Origin: JASFEQ01 sp050122535
GTDB lineage: Bacteria > Desulfobacterota > DSM-4660 > Desulfatiglandales > HGW-15
Length of the DNA stretch: 9,140 nucleotides
Assembly (NCBI GenBank): GCA_050122535.1
Contig: JASFIT010000174.1
Location: 1 to 9,140, forward strand
Reading direction: 5' to 3'
A model generated the notes under the pieces. It saw only the letters and a program-made list of their open reading frames with translations. It was not told the origin of the DNA and made no database searches. Numbering within the stretch: position 1 is the first letter of the stretch; each line of letters begins with the position of its first letter. The position numbers and the translations under genes were made by a program. Positions 1 through 6,692 of the stretch are shown piece by piece.

Positions 1-1567
1 GAAGGTGCAGGTTGGTGAGGGTCTCCTCGGCGAAATTCCACTTGAGATCCCTGCCTTCGTACTCATGCTCCATGAGGAGCTCACCACGGTTTTCGAAATT
101 CCCATCCAAGACTCTGATCTGAGGGCTTCCCAGATTGGTCAGGTTATTCAGGATCAAGGCTTTGACTTTGTCAAACTCCCGAGTCTTTATGACCCATGTG
201 GGGTTCTTTTCTTCCTTTGCATATACAAAGAGTTTTTGTCTGCGGCAAAAATCATCGGTCAGGAATGTATCTACAAAGGTCAGGTCGTTGTAAAGGCGCC
301 TCACCTCAAAGATCTTCTCTTGGCCCAAACCCAGATCCAGGTCCCAGTTCTCCCGGGTGACCAGGTCCTCACATTCCTCGTACTCTTTGCCAAAGCGGCC
401 CTTGTTCCATCGATCTTCAATGTCCCGGAAAAGTTCCAGGCCGAGTTTATAAGGGTTGAGCTGAAGTCGGGAACCACCGACGGTCCCGGAGTGGTGATCC
501 GCATAGTCAATGATCTCCCCGTCTTTCAAGACCTTTTCGGTCATGATGCGAGAGTGCCAGTAGGATGCCCAACCCTCATTCATGATCTTGGTCTGCCCTT
601 GGGGAACAAAATAATAGGCCTCTTCACGAATAATGGACAAGATGTCGCGTTGCCAGTTCTTGAGAGGCGCATGCTCCACCAGGAAAAGGAGCACATCCAA
701 CTCAGGGCTCTCGGGAAAGCCCTTCTTCTCATCTCGTTTCGCCTTCATTGCCTCTGCCCTTGCCTCGAGAAATGCAGGGGGATTGATGTAATTCTCCATG
801 TAACCCTTGCTGCGTAGTCTGCGAGGCTGAATCTGTTCATCGTCTTCATCGTCCGGAAAGTAGCCGACTCCCTTTGCCTTCTCACCTTTCCCATTACAGG
901 ACCCGGACTGGCACCCCGAACCGGAGCAAGCAGATGATTCATCCTCCTCCTTCTCGCACTCGCAGGGCTCACTTTCCTGCATTGACGGCTGTGCTCCGTT
1001 GAAAGGTCCCATTTCCTCTGATTTCTCTTTGTCCCTGCGCCTTATGGAAGGCCAGTGGAAATCCACCAGGTTGTCCAGGGACAAACAGCAGTCGACGAAT
1101 GCCTCCACCCTGTCGGTGCCATAACGGTCCACGTAGCGCTGGACCCGTGTGGCGTGGTTGGCCATCTCATCCACCATTTTCCGATTCGTGTGGGCAAAGT
1201 AGAGGTTGTTTTTGAAAAAGTCGCAATGGGCATACACATGGGCCATGACCAGCTTCTGGTCCACCAGGTTATTACACTTGAGCAGATATGCGTAACAGGG
1301 GTCGTTGTTTATGACCATCTCATAGATCTTGGACAACCCATAGCTATGACTCTTGGATAGCTTGTCATAGTCCATGCCGAAACGCCAGTGTGGGTAGCGG
1401 TGGGCAAATCCACTGTATGCGGCCACCTCGTTGAGCTCCCGGTAGTCTAGGACTTCAAAGATAACCCGGAAGAAGTCCAGGCCAAAGGCCCTGGCGTGAT
1501 CCTCGATCTCGTACTTGATCTCTTTCAGATCGGTTGGGAACTTGAATGCAGCTGAATTCATTGCCAT
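1..1567 (-). CDS. spoVR: SpoVR family protein (YcgB-like), C-terminus cut by window edge
   Basis: About 522 residues are visible from ATG at 1567; the frame is open to base 1. Alignment from memory with Bacillus SpoVR suggests only some 35 residues are missing. Family hallmarks are present: AHCDFFKNN at about residues 113-121 and MNEGWASYWH at 329-338, the latter with conserved Glu, His and Trp. No signal peptide or membrane segment, so cytoplasmic. Bacillus SpoVR is needed for proper spore cortex formation; E. coli YcgB is a stationary-phase protein of unknown biochemistry. The region between the two conserved halves (about residues 185-250) is a hydrophilic linker holding five cysteines (202, 204, 214, 219, 224), which I do not recall in the E. 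coli or Bacillus proteins. The start follows a GGGGTGAG ribosome site, 18 bp after the yeaH stop, so it is the last visible gene of the prkA operon. A second in-frame ATG lies at 1561. Identification is firm; molecular function is unknown for the family. Confidence 0.95.
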   Translation of the reverse strand, partial: MAMNSAAFKFPTDLKEIKYEIEDHARAFGLDFFRVIFEVLDYRELNEVAAYSGFAHRYPHWRFGMDYDKLSKSHSYGLSKIYEMVINNDPCYAYLLKCNNLVDQKLVMAHVYAHCDFFKNNLYFAHTNRKMVDEMANHATRVQRYVDRYGTDRVEAFVDCCLSLDNLVDFHWPSIRRRDKEKSEEMGPFNGAQPSMQESEPCECEKEEDESSACSGSGCQSGSCNGKGEKAKGVGYFPDDEDDEQIQPRRLRSKGYMENYINPPAFLEARAEAMKAKRDEKKGFPESPELDVLLFLVEHAPLKNWQRDILSIIREEAYYFVPQGQTKIMNEGWASYWHSRIMTEKVLKDGEIIDYADHHSGTVGGSRLQLNPYKLGLELFRDIEDRWNKGRFGKEYEECEDLVTRENWDLDLGLGQEKIFEVRRLYNDLTFVDTFLTDDFCRRQKLFVYAKEEKNPTWVIKTREFDKVKALILNNLTNLGSPQIRVLDGNFENRGELLMEHEYEGRDLKWNFAEETLTNLHL

Positions 1568-1585
1568 ACGATTCTCACCCCTTCC

Positions 1586-2689
1586 CTAGCGGCCGGTGCC
1601 CAGGAAGGCCTTCAGGGCATCGTATATGCCATCCTTGTTTTTGATGTCCGCAGTCAGAATCTTTTCTTTGTCTTCCACCTTTTCCTGAATGAGCTGGTTG
1701 AAGTGACCGGATCCGTATCCCCCCTCCACCTGGCCATAACAGAAGATATTGGCTGCAGGCACCAGCTCTTCCAAGTGCTTCAACGCCTTCTCGTCATCAT
1801 CGCGGAAGTTGTCCCCATCCGAGAAGTGAAAGGGATAAATGTTGTACTCCTCGGGAGAGAACTCCTCATGGATCAGTTTGAGGCAGACTTCATAGGCGGA
1901 AGAGATGCGGGTCCCACCGCTCTCCCTTGTATGGAAAAAAGTCTCAGAGTCCACCTCCCTGGCATCAGCATCGTGAATGATGAAACGGCGTTCCACCCCC
2001 TTGTACTGGGAGATGAGCCAGGTATCGATCCAGAAAGAGGTGAGACGCACCAGTTCTTTCTGCAGATCGCCCATGGAGCCAGACACATCCATCATGTAAA
2101 TAATAACAGCGTTCGACTCGGGCTCAAAAGTGGTCCTCCAGGACCGGTAGCGCTTGTCTTCTCTGATGGGCCAGACTTTAGGATCTGCAGGATCATAGGT
2201 CCCGGACATGATCTGCCTGCGCATGGCCTGGCGAAACGTGCGCTTGAAATGACGCAGTGACTCGGGCCCGGTCTTGGCAATGCCCACGTATTTGTCCTTG
2301 TCTGCTGAAATATTCTTTTTGCCCCGGGGTTCAATATGGGGCAGTTCCAATTCCTCGGCCATGATTTCCGCCAGCTCCTCGATGGTCATTTCCACTTCGA
2401 GGATATGTTCTCCGGGCTCTGAACCCGCTTCACTGCTACCCTCCCCATCGGGGTCAATGGCAACGGGATCGCCAGGATTACCCTCTCCCTGCCCCACTCC
2501 CTGGCCCGCCTGGCCAAAGCGGAAGCGGGGGATCTCCAACTCAGGGAGTGGAATGGAAACCAGGTCTTTGCCCCGCCGTCCGATGAGCTCGCCCCGCGAC
2601 AGGTACTTGCGGATGCCCGAACGGACGGCACCCCGGACGATCTTTTTGAACCTTGCCCGGTCTCCGTCTATGCGTCTCGTCATGTACAT
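1586..2689 (-). CDS. yeaH: YeaH/YhbH family (DUF444, UPF0229) protein with VWA domain
   Basis: A 367-residue cytoplasmic protein, somewhat shorter than E. coli YeaH (about 427) and Bacillus YhbH (about 396). The N-terminus is basic (residues 1-45). A Gly/Glu/Asp-rich low-complexity linker follows (about 60-95), then an acidic helix (about 96-120), a basic RHFKRTFRQAMRR segment (146-158) and a C-terminal von Willebrand A-like domain from about 193. A metal-ion-dependent adhesion site is visible as D201-x-S203-x-S205, with further likely ligands at T260 (ESGGTR) and D291 (FHFSDGDN). In E. coli, YeaH is co-expressed and functionally linked with the kinase YeaG (PrkA); Bacillus YhbH affects sporulation. 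Start at 2689 is preceded by TAGGAT, in which the prkA stop codon is part of the ribosome site, implying translational coupling; ATG 2683 is an alternative. A partner or adaptor role for PrkA is inference. Confidence 0.95.
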   Translation of the reverse strand: MYMTRRIDGDRARFKKIVRGAVRSGIRKYLSRGELIGRRGKDLVSIPLPELEIPRFRFGQAGQGVGQGEGNPGDPVAIDPDGEGSSEAGSEPGEHILEVEMTIEELAEIMAEELELPHIEPRGKKNISADKDKYVGIAKTGPESLRHFKRTFRQAMRRQIMSGTYDPADPKVWPIREDKRYRSWRTTFEPESNAVIIYMMDVSGSMGDLQKELVRLTSFWIDTWLISQYKGVERRFIIHDADAREVDSETFFHTRESGGTRISSAYEVCLKLIHEEFSPEEYNIYPFHFSDGDNFRDDDEKALKHLEELVPAANIFCYGQVEGGYGSGHFNQLIQEKVEDKEKILTADIKNKDGIYDALKAFLGTGR

Positions 2690-2699
2690 GGCGTTTATC

Positions 2700-4763
2700 C
2701 TACGATTGCGCGTTCTCCTCCTTCAGGTCGCCCCGGGCAAAGATGGACGCCACAAAGTTGAGCACATCGGTTGCGCAGACCTCGCAGTAGCCATAGCTGT
2801 TCATCAGACGGTGCTTGACCACATCAATCTTTTCCTGGGTCTCTTCGTCCACCACGTTGGAGACCAGACTGGTCAGTTTAATGGTGTCCTTCTGGTCCTC
2901 GAAGAGCTTGAGTTCCAGGGCCCGGTTGAGTCGTTCGTTGGTCGTGTATTCGAAGGTCTTTCCCTCTACAGCCAGTGCGCCGATGTAGTTCATGATCTCC
3001 CGCCTGAAGTCGTCTTTGCGACTCTCAGGGATCTCGATCTTCTCTTCAATGGAACGCATCAACTGCTCATTGGGTTCCTCAGACTCGCCGGTGTACTTGT
3101 TCTTCACCTTCTCTTTCTGAGTGTAGGCCTTGATATTGTCTATGTAGTTGGCGCAAAGCCTCTTGATGGCCTCCTCGTCCGCGGAAATGGCGCGCTGGAC
3201 CTCATTCTTTGTCACTTCACCATATTCGTCTTTCACCACGGTCAAGAGCTCTTTGAACCTTTTTTTCTGATCGTCAGATGTAATGAGACTGTGGTGATGC
3301 AGGCCCGCTTCAAGCATGTTAAGGACCATGAACGGGTTGACACAACCATCTGCGTCCTCGGAAACGAGGGCATTGGAGATTTTGTCCTGGATATAGCGTG
3401 GCGATATGCCCTCCATGCCCTCCCGCTCGGTACTATCTTTCAGTTCCTTGATGTTCTCTTCTGTGAATCCGGGTAGGCTCTTGCCATCGTAAAGCTTGAG
3501 TTTCTGAAGCAGGGTCAAATTGGCCTTTTTGGGCTCCTCTAACCTTGTGAGCGTGGCCCACATGGCGGCCATCTCCAGGGTGTGAGGGGCGATGTGCTTG
3601 CCGTGAACCTTTTCCGGTTTATAGTCTTTCTCGTAGATCTTGAGCTCATCGGACAGGCAGGTGATGTAGGGGACATCAATTTTGACCGTACGATCACGCA
3701 GGGCCTCCATGAACTCATTGCTCTGGAGCTTTTTGTATTCTGGCTCATTGGTATGGCCAATAATGACCTCGTCTATGTCCGTCTGGGGAAACTTCTTGGG
3801 CTTGATCACGTGCTCCTGGGAGGCACCTAGAAGGTCGTAGAGAAATGCCACGTCCAGCTTGAGGACCTCCACAAACTCGATCACACCCCTGTTCGCCACA
3901 TTGAATTCCCCATCGAAGTTAAAGGCCCTGGGGTCCGAGTCGGAGCCGTAGGTGGCTATCTTGCGATAGTTGATATCACCTGTCAGTTCGGTAGAGTCCT
4001 GGTTCTTCTCATCTTTGGGTTGGAACGTGCCAATACCGATGCGGTCCTGCTCCGAGAGAATGAGCCTGTGAACCACCACGTGCTCTAATACCTTTTGTAG
4101 ATCTCCTGAATGCTGCTGCATAAGGTTGCGAAAGGTGAATCGACAGAAGGGACAAAGGTCACCATCCACAAAGATTTTCAGATCATCCTCAAGCTTTGCA
4201 TTGAGATTTTCGATAAAGGGCGCGCGAATCTCGTGGGGCATCAAATGCAGTGGTTCTTCGTGCATGGGACAGGGATCCAGCACCTCTTCTCCGTCCTGAT
4301 CGGTCAGACGCCACGCAAAAGTGTATAGCGCGCCCTCACGGGTCCTGGAATAGGCCTCAAGTCCCTTCTTGAGCAGGCGAACGATTGTGCTCTTGGCCGA
4401 TCCCACCGGCCCATGAAGAAGGAGGACACGACGCTCAGTCCCATAATGGCGAGAGGCTGACTTGAAAATGTTGACCAGGTGCATGAGGGGTTTTTCCAGG
4501 CCGTAAACAGCGTCTTCGCCCTCATTGTCCGGGTCAGAAAAAAACTTGTACCTGACCAACTTCTCCTTGTTCTCGGTGTACTCCTCCACGCCATAGGAGA
4601 CGATCATGTCGTATATACGCTGAAAGGCGTTGCGCAGTATGGCGGGCGACTGGCCGATTATTTCCAGGTATTCCGACATTGCGCCTTCCCAGTGGAGTTC
4701 TTGGTAGGCACTGTCCCGAGTGTACTTCTCAATGAGTTCTGTGACTTCTGAATGATAAGACAT
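2700..4763 (-). CDS. prkA: PrkA family AAA+ serine protein kinase (YeaG-like)
   Basis: 687 residues, longer than E. coli YeaG (644) and Bacillus PrkA (631). The N-terminal half is a AAA+ module: Walker A GPVGSAKS at 118-125, a Walker-B-like GVIEFVEVLK at 293-302, a sensor-1-like IIGHTNEPEY at 334-343, and an arginine-finger-like segment ALRDRTVKIDVPY around 354-366. The C-terminal half (about 430-687) is the PrkA domain once compared with cyclic-AMP-dependent kinases. Family members phosphorylate proteins on Ser/Thr; the Bacillus protein has also been reported to act as an ATP-dependent protease, so the real activity here is open. Cys pairs stand out: C165 with H168, C204-P-F-C207, and C660-E-V-C663 near the C-terminus. 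The start ATG follows GAGGTG at a 5-base spacing. First gene of the operon with yeaH and spoVR, behind a sigma-54-type promoter. The identification is secure. Confidence 0.97.
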   Translation of the reverse strand: MSYHSEVTELIEKYTRDSAYQELHWEGAMSEYLEIIGQSPAILRNAFQRIYDMIVSYGVEEYTENKEKLVRYKFFSDPDNEGEDAVYGLEKPLMHLVNIFKSASRHYGTERRVLLLHGPVGSAKSTIVRLLKKGLEAYSRTREGALYTFAWRLTDQDGEEVLDPCPMHEEPLHLMPHEIRAPFIENLNAKLEDDLKIFVDGDLCPFCRFTFRNLMQQHSGDLQKVLEHVVVHRLILSEQDRIGIGTFQPKDEKNQDSTELTGDINYRKIATYGSDSDPRAFNFDGEFNVANRGVIEFVEVLKLDVAFLYDLLGASQEHVIKPKKFPQTDIDEVIIGHTNEPEYKKLQSNEFMEALRDRTVKIDVPYITCLSDELKIYEKDYKPEKVHGKHIAPHTLEMAAMWATLTRLEEPKKANLTLLQKLKLYDGKSLPGFTEENIKELKDSTEREGMEGISPRYIQDKISNALVSEDADGCVNPFMVLNMLEAGLHHHSLITSDDQKKRFKELLTVVKDEYGEVTKNEVQRAISADEEAIKRLCANYIDNIKAYTQKEKVKNKYTGESEEPNEQLMRSIEEKIEIPESRKDDFRREIMNYIGALAVEGKTFEYTTNERLNRALELKLFEDQKDTIKLTSLVSNVVDEETQEKIDVVKHRLMNSYGYCEVCATDVLNFVASIFARGDLKEENAQS

Positions 4764-4783
4764 GGCTTCACCTCACATTTTCT

Positions 4784-4797
4784 GGTCCAGGCGGACC
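4784..4797 (-). other. Small hairpin in prkA leader, just upstream of ribosome site
   Basis: On the minus strand this reads GGTCC-GCCT-GGACC: a perfect 5-bp GC-rich stem with a 4-base loop. It ends 9 bases before the GAGGTG ribosome site (4769-4774) of prkA. There is no T-run, so it is not a terminator. It may stabilise the leader or affect translation, but that is inference. Confidence 0.4.
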
Positions 4798-4957
4798 GCG
4801 TCGGGGTTGGGGCACCCCTAAGAGGCAAGCGCGATGGCGAGTATGATCCCAGATTCTACCCGGTCGAGACTGCTAAGTGGGACCCACACACAGTCGGAAT
4901 TCAGTTTCAGAAGAGGCCGCGAGGACCGATTTTTTAGAATTTCCCATTTATATTGGA

Positions 4958-4973
4958 AGCAATTCATATGCCA
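4958..4973 (-). promoter_or_regulatory. Sigma-54 (RpoN) -24/-12 promoter for prkA-yeaH-spoVR
   Basis: The minus strand reads TGGCAT-ATGAA-TTGCT, against the RpoN consensus TGGCAC-N5-TTGCA/T. The GG (4971-4972) and GC (4959-4960) dinucleotides are exactly 10 bases apart, the invariant spacing of this class, and only one core base differs. It faces prkA; the predicted start near 4947 gives a leader of about 183 bases. E. coli yeaGH is known to be under NtrC/sigma-54 control in nitrogen starvation, so the context fits. The motif match is direct; use in vivo is inferred. Confidence 0.75.
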
Positions 4974-5042
4974 CTCCTGTTTTTGTGGCCGCCCTTCATA
5001 CAACTTATTGATTTTACACGCTTAATTATTTTTGAGTCCATC

Positions 5043-5066
5043 GCCTTCTTTCAAAAACCGGAAGGC
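5043..5066. repeat. Inverted repeat GCCTTC-N12-GAAGGC
   Basis: A perfect 6-bp inverted repeat (5043-5048 and 5061-5066) with a 12-base spacer, lying between the prkA promoter and the candidate enhancer site. It could be a regulator half-site pair or a weak hairpin; no long T-run follows on either strand. Function unknown. Confidence 0.35.
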
Positions 5067-5079
5067 TCTTTCGAATTAC

Positions 5080-5107
5080 GTCACCTCATTGACAATTTTT
5101 GTCACCT
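5080..5107. promoter_or_regulatory. Candidate enhancer-binding-protein site (UAS) for the prkA promoter
   Basis: The core is a perfect 15-bp palindrome TGACAA-TTT-TTGTCA (5090-5104). It overlaps two direct copies of GTCACCT starting at 5080 and 5101, exactly 21 bp (two helical turns) apart. The centre lies near 5094-5097, about 150 bp upstream of the predicted start, within the usual range for upstream activator sites bound by sigma-54 enhancer-binding proteins. TGTCA/TGACA-type dyads are common for such regulators. Which protein binds is unknown and no regulator gene is adjacent. Confidence 0.5.
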
Positions 5108-5167
5108 ATTTAGGCCCTTATTTTTGTCCCTAGAACTCTCGGTTATTAGTTAATGGGGCACACCGTT

Positions 5168-5196
5168 CTCACTTATCATTTGCCTGAGATAGTGAG
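5168..5196. repeat. Imperfect inverted repeat in AT-rich spacer
   Basis: CTCACTTATC (5168-5177) pairs with GATAGTGAG (5188-5196): nine base pairs with one bulged T and a 10-base loop. No T-run follows on either strand, so it is a poor intrinsic terminator. It could be an operator or an RNA hairpin at the 3' end of the SPOR transcript. Confidence 0.35.
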
Positions 5197-5226
5197 CATA
5201 GGATAATTACCCAAGCTTTTACATTA

Positions 5227-5244
5227 TTCTAAGACTTCTTAGAA
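5227..5244. repeat. Perfect 7-bp inverted repeat TTCTAAG-ACTT-CTTAGAA
   Basis: TTCTAAG (5227-5233), loop ACTT, CTTAGAA (5238-5244). The stem is AT-rich with no following T-run. It may be a regulator operator or a weak hairpin after the SPOR gene. The function cannot be told from sequence. Confidence 0.35.
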
Positions 5245-5322
5245 ATATTAAATATCTATATTGACCCTTTAGAATAGGGGACATCCATTAGATTATAGGT
5301 TTCTAACAATAACAGAGGATAG

Positions 5323-5362
5323 AGGCTGGGAGGCTAGGAGGCTTGGAAGCTGGGAGGGTAGG
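5323..5362. repeat. Degenerate 8-bp tandem repeat (consensus AGGCTNGG), five copies
   Basis: Five consecutive octamers: AGGCTGGG, AGGCTAGG, AGGCTTGG, AAGCTGGG and AGGGTAGG, in perfect 8-bp register. More decayed units flank it (GAGGATAG at 5315-5322, ATGATAGA at 5363-5370). The array begins 17 bp beyond the SPOR gene stop, outside coding sequence, and its G-rich strand contrasts with the AT-rich spacer beside it. Such arrays are typically dispersed between genes, but dispersal cannot be tested within this window. Confidence 0.75.
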
Positions 5363-5379
5363 ATGATAGACGGCGTGGC

Positions 5380-6645
5380 TCATCGCTCGACCACCTGGCC
5401 CTGGATGCCCTTGGATCCCAGGTCCGCCTTTTGTTTCTGCGCACGTGCCATCTGGTAAAAAGCCCCGGCAAAGAGCCCGAAAACACTGTTCTTCCCTTTT
5501 ACTTCGTAAGAGAAGCACCCCAGGGCACGAAGTTCCATTCTCTCCGTATTGAGTTCCTCTTCAGATTTGTAAGTCCCTATGAGTACCGCGTACTTTGTGT
5601 GTCTCGAGTACGCACCAGGGATTTGATTCTCCCTAATAAATGCTTCGGCTTCTTCCCTTGTCCTGAAAAAGCCCGTAAAGAGCCTGAACCATTTTCCCTT
5701 TTCCCCGAGATCCACTTGAACCCAGTAGGGTGAAAGCCCCATGCTTCCGTAATCGGTCACGGCCTTTTGCAGTCTTTCAGGGGTACGGAAAGAGCCAAGG
5801 TAAACCGAATAGGGATAAATCCCCTCCACCCATTTGGGCGGTTGGATCACAGGGCCATGCTCCTCCAATGAAGCGGTCTTGGGTGGTGTTTTCTCGGGAG
5901 CGGGCTCTTGTGTTGAGGGCATTGGCTCTGGTTTTCCACTGACAGCAACCGACTTCTCGAGGGGCGTCTCTGGTGCTGTTGAAGCCACGGGTTCTGGTGT
6001 TTCCTTGAGAACAGCCGGCTCTCCTGCGGCAGTCTCCGGTATGGGAGGTTTAGTAGGAGGCTTTTCTTCAGGAATGAGAGGGATGGCCGGTTTTCTCACC
6101 ACCTGATGCTTTACCACGGGTGTTGGTTTCCACTCGGAGAGCGGGATGAATTTGTGTAGATCGACGATCCCGAAATAGGTTATGGAGAGGGCCCCGAGAG
6201 CGAGCAGTAAAAGGGCCAGCAATGTGGTCCTCAACCGGTGTGACTTTTTGGCAGGTTTCGCATCTGGTTCGGGGCCAAAATCTTCAAGGGCATCATCTTT
6301 GTAACGCCATATGGGCGACGTGTCTATGAGTTCCTCTAACTCCTGGTCCTCTTCAGCCTCAAAACTCTTGACAGTATCGTTCTCATCATCGAGGCCGGGC
6401 TTTATCTTCAAAATCCTTCTCTCAGCCGTGGAAAGCGCAGCGGTTTCGGAGAATTCATCCTCAAAAGGCGATTCGGGATCTTCTTTTGGGGCCTCTATCT
6501 CCCCCATATCTGTCCCGGACGGCGCTGGTCCCTTGGCCCCTTTTTTCTGGACATCCAACTCCTCACGAAAAAGGGTGTCAAGCATCTCTTTGTCATCACC
6601 CTTTGAGGAATTGTCTCCGGCGTTTTTGTCGTTTTTCCTGGCCAT
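5380..6645 (-). CDS. Membrane-anchored protein with two tandem SPOR-like domains
   Basis: 421 residues. Residues 1-135 are charged, mostly acidic and probably disordered, ending in a basic stretch (KPAKKSHRLR, 130-139). One transmembrane helix follows at about 140-161, so the N-terminus is likely cytoplasmic. Residues 170-270 are Pro/Glu/Thr/Lys-rich, a typical periplasmic spacer. The C-terminus holds two SPOR-like repeats: 276-341 (YPYSVYLGSF, then WFRLFTGFF) and 351-419 (KYAVLIGTYK, then GLFAGAF, ending GIQGQVVER). SPOR domains bind glycan strands stripped of stem peptides, usually at division septa, as in FtsN and DamX, so a cell-envelope or division role is likely. The architecture resembles DamX/FtsN, but no specific orthologue is recognised. 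The ATG at 6645 has only a weak GGAT upstream; a TATAAT promoter lies about 50 bp upstream. It appears monocistronic. Confidence 0.9.
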   Translation of the reverse strand: MARKNDKNAGDNSSKGDDKEMLDTLFREELDVQKKGAKGPAPSGTDMGEIEAPKEDPESPFEDEFSETAALSTAERRILKIKPGLDDENDTVKSFEAEEDQELEELIDTSPIWRYKDDALEDFGPEPDAKPAKKSHRLRTTLLALLLLALGALSITYFGIVDLHKFIPLSEWKPTPVVKHQVVRKPAIPLIPEEKPPTKPPIPETAAGEPAVLKETPEPVASTAPETPLEKSVAVSGKPEPMPSTQEPAPEKTPPKTASLEEHGPVIQPPKWVEGIYPYSVYLGSFRTPERLQKAVTDYGSMGLSPYWVQVDLGEKGKWFRLFTGFFRTREEAEAFIRENQIPGAYSRHTKYAVLIGTYKSEEELNTERMELRALGCFSYEVKGKNSVFGLFAGAFYQMARAQKQKADLGSKGIQGQVVER

Positions 6646-6692
6646 ATTTGTTTTTATCCAAGGGATAGCAAAAAATGAGAGACGTCCATAAT

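Larger units (their letters stand above)
4764..5379. other. AT-rich intergenic control region between SPOR gene and prkA
   Basis: 616 bp without a credible gene; short open frames here have no ribosome sites and cross the promoter elements. Contents, moving away from prkA: a leader of about 180 bases with a small hairpin, a sigma-54-type promoter (4958-4973), an inverted repeat (5043-5066), a palindromic candidate enhancer site (5080-5107), two more inverted repeats (5168-5196 and 5227-5244), and a degenerate 8-bp tandem array (5323-5362) next to the SPOR gene stop. The part from about 4974 to 5320 is visibly richer in A and T than the flanking genes. No convincing GC-stem plus T-run terminator for the SPOR gene was found on the minus strand. 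Confidence 0.8.

Noticed and set aside
5..817. Plus-strand open frame of 270 codons
   Set aside because: It lies antisense to spoVR, whose minus-strand frame carries the family motifs; the plus-strand protein resembles nothing and is a shadow.
1703..2260. Plus-strand open frame of 185 codons
   Set aside because: Antisense to the VWA domain of yeaH, with no family features.
2274..3476. Plus-strand open frame of 400 codons
   Set aside because: It runs antisense across the yeaH-prkA junction, both securely identified; its product is low-complexity at the start and has no recognisable domain.
4752..5153. Several small open frames upstream of prkA
   Set aside because: They lack ribosome sites, overlap the promoter and palindromes, and show no protein-like composition.
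5323..5370. CRISPR array or insertion-sequence end
   Set aside because: The units are 8 bp with no spacers, there are no terminal inverted repeats, and no cas or transposase gene is nearby.
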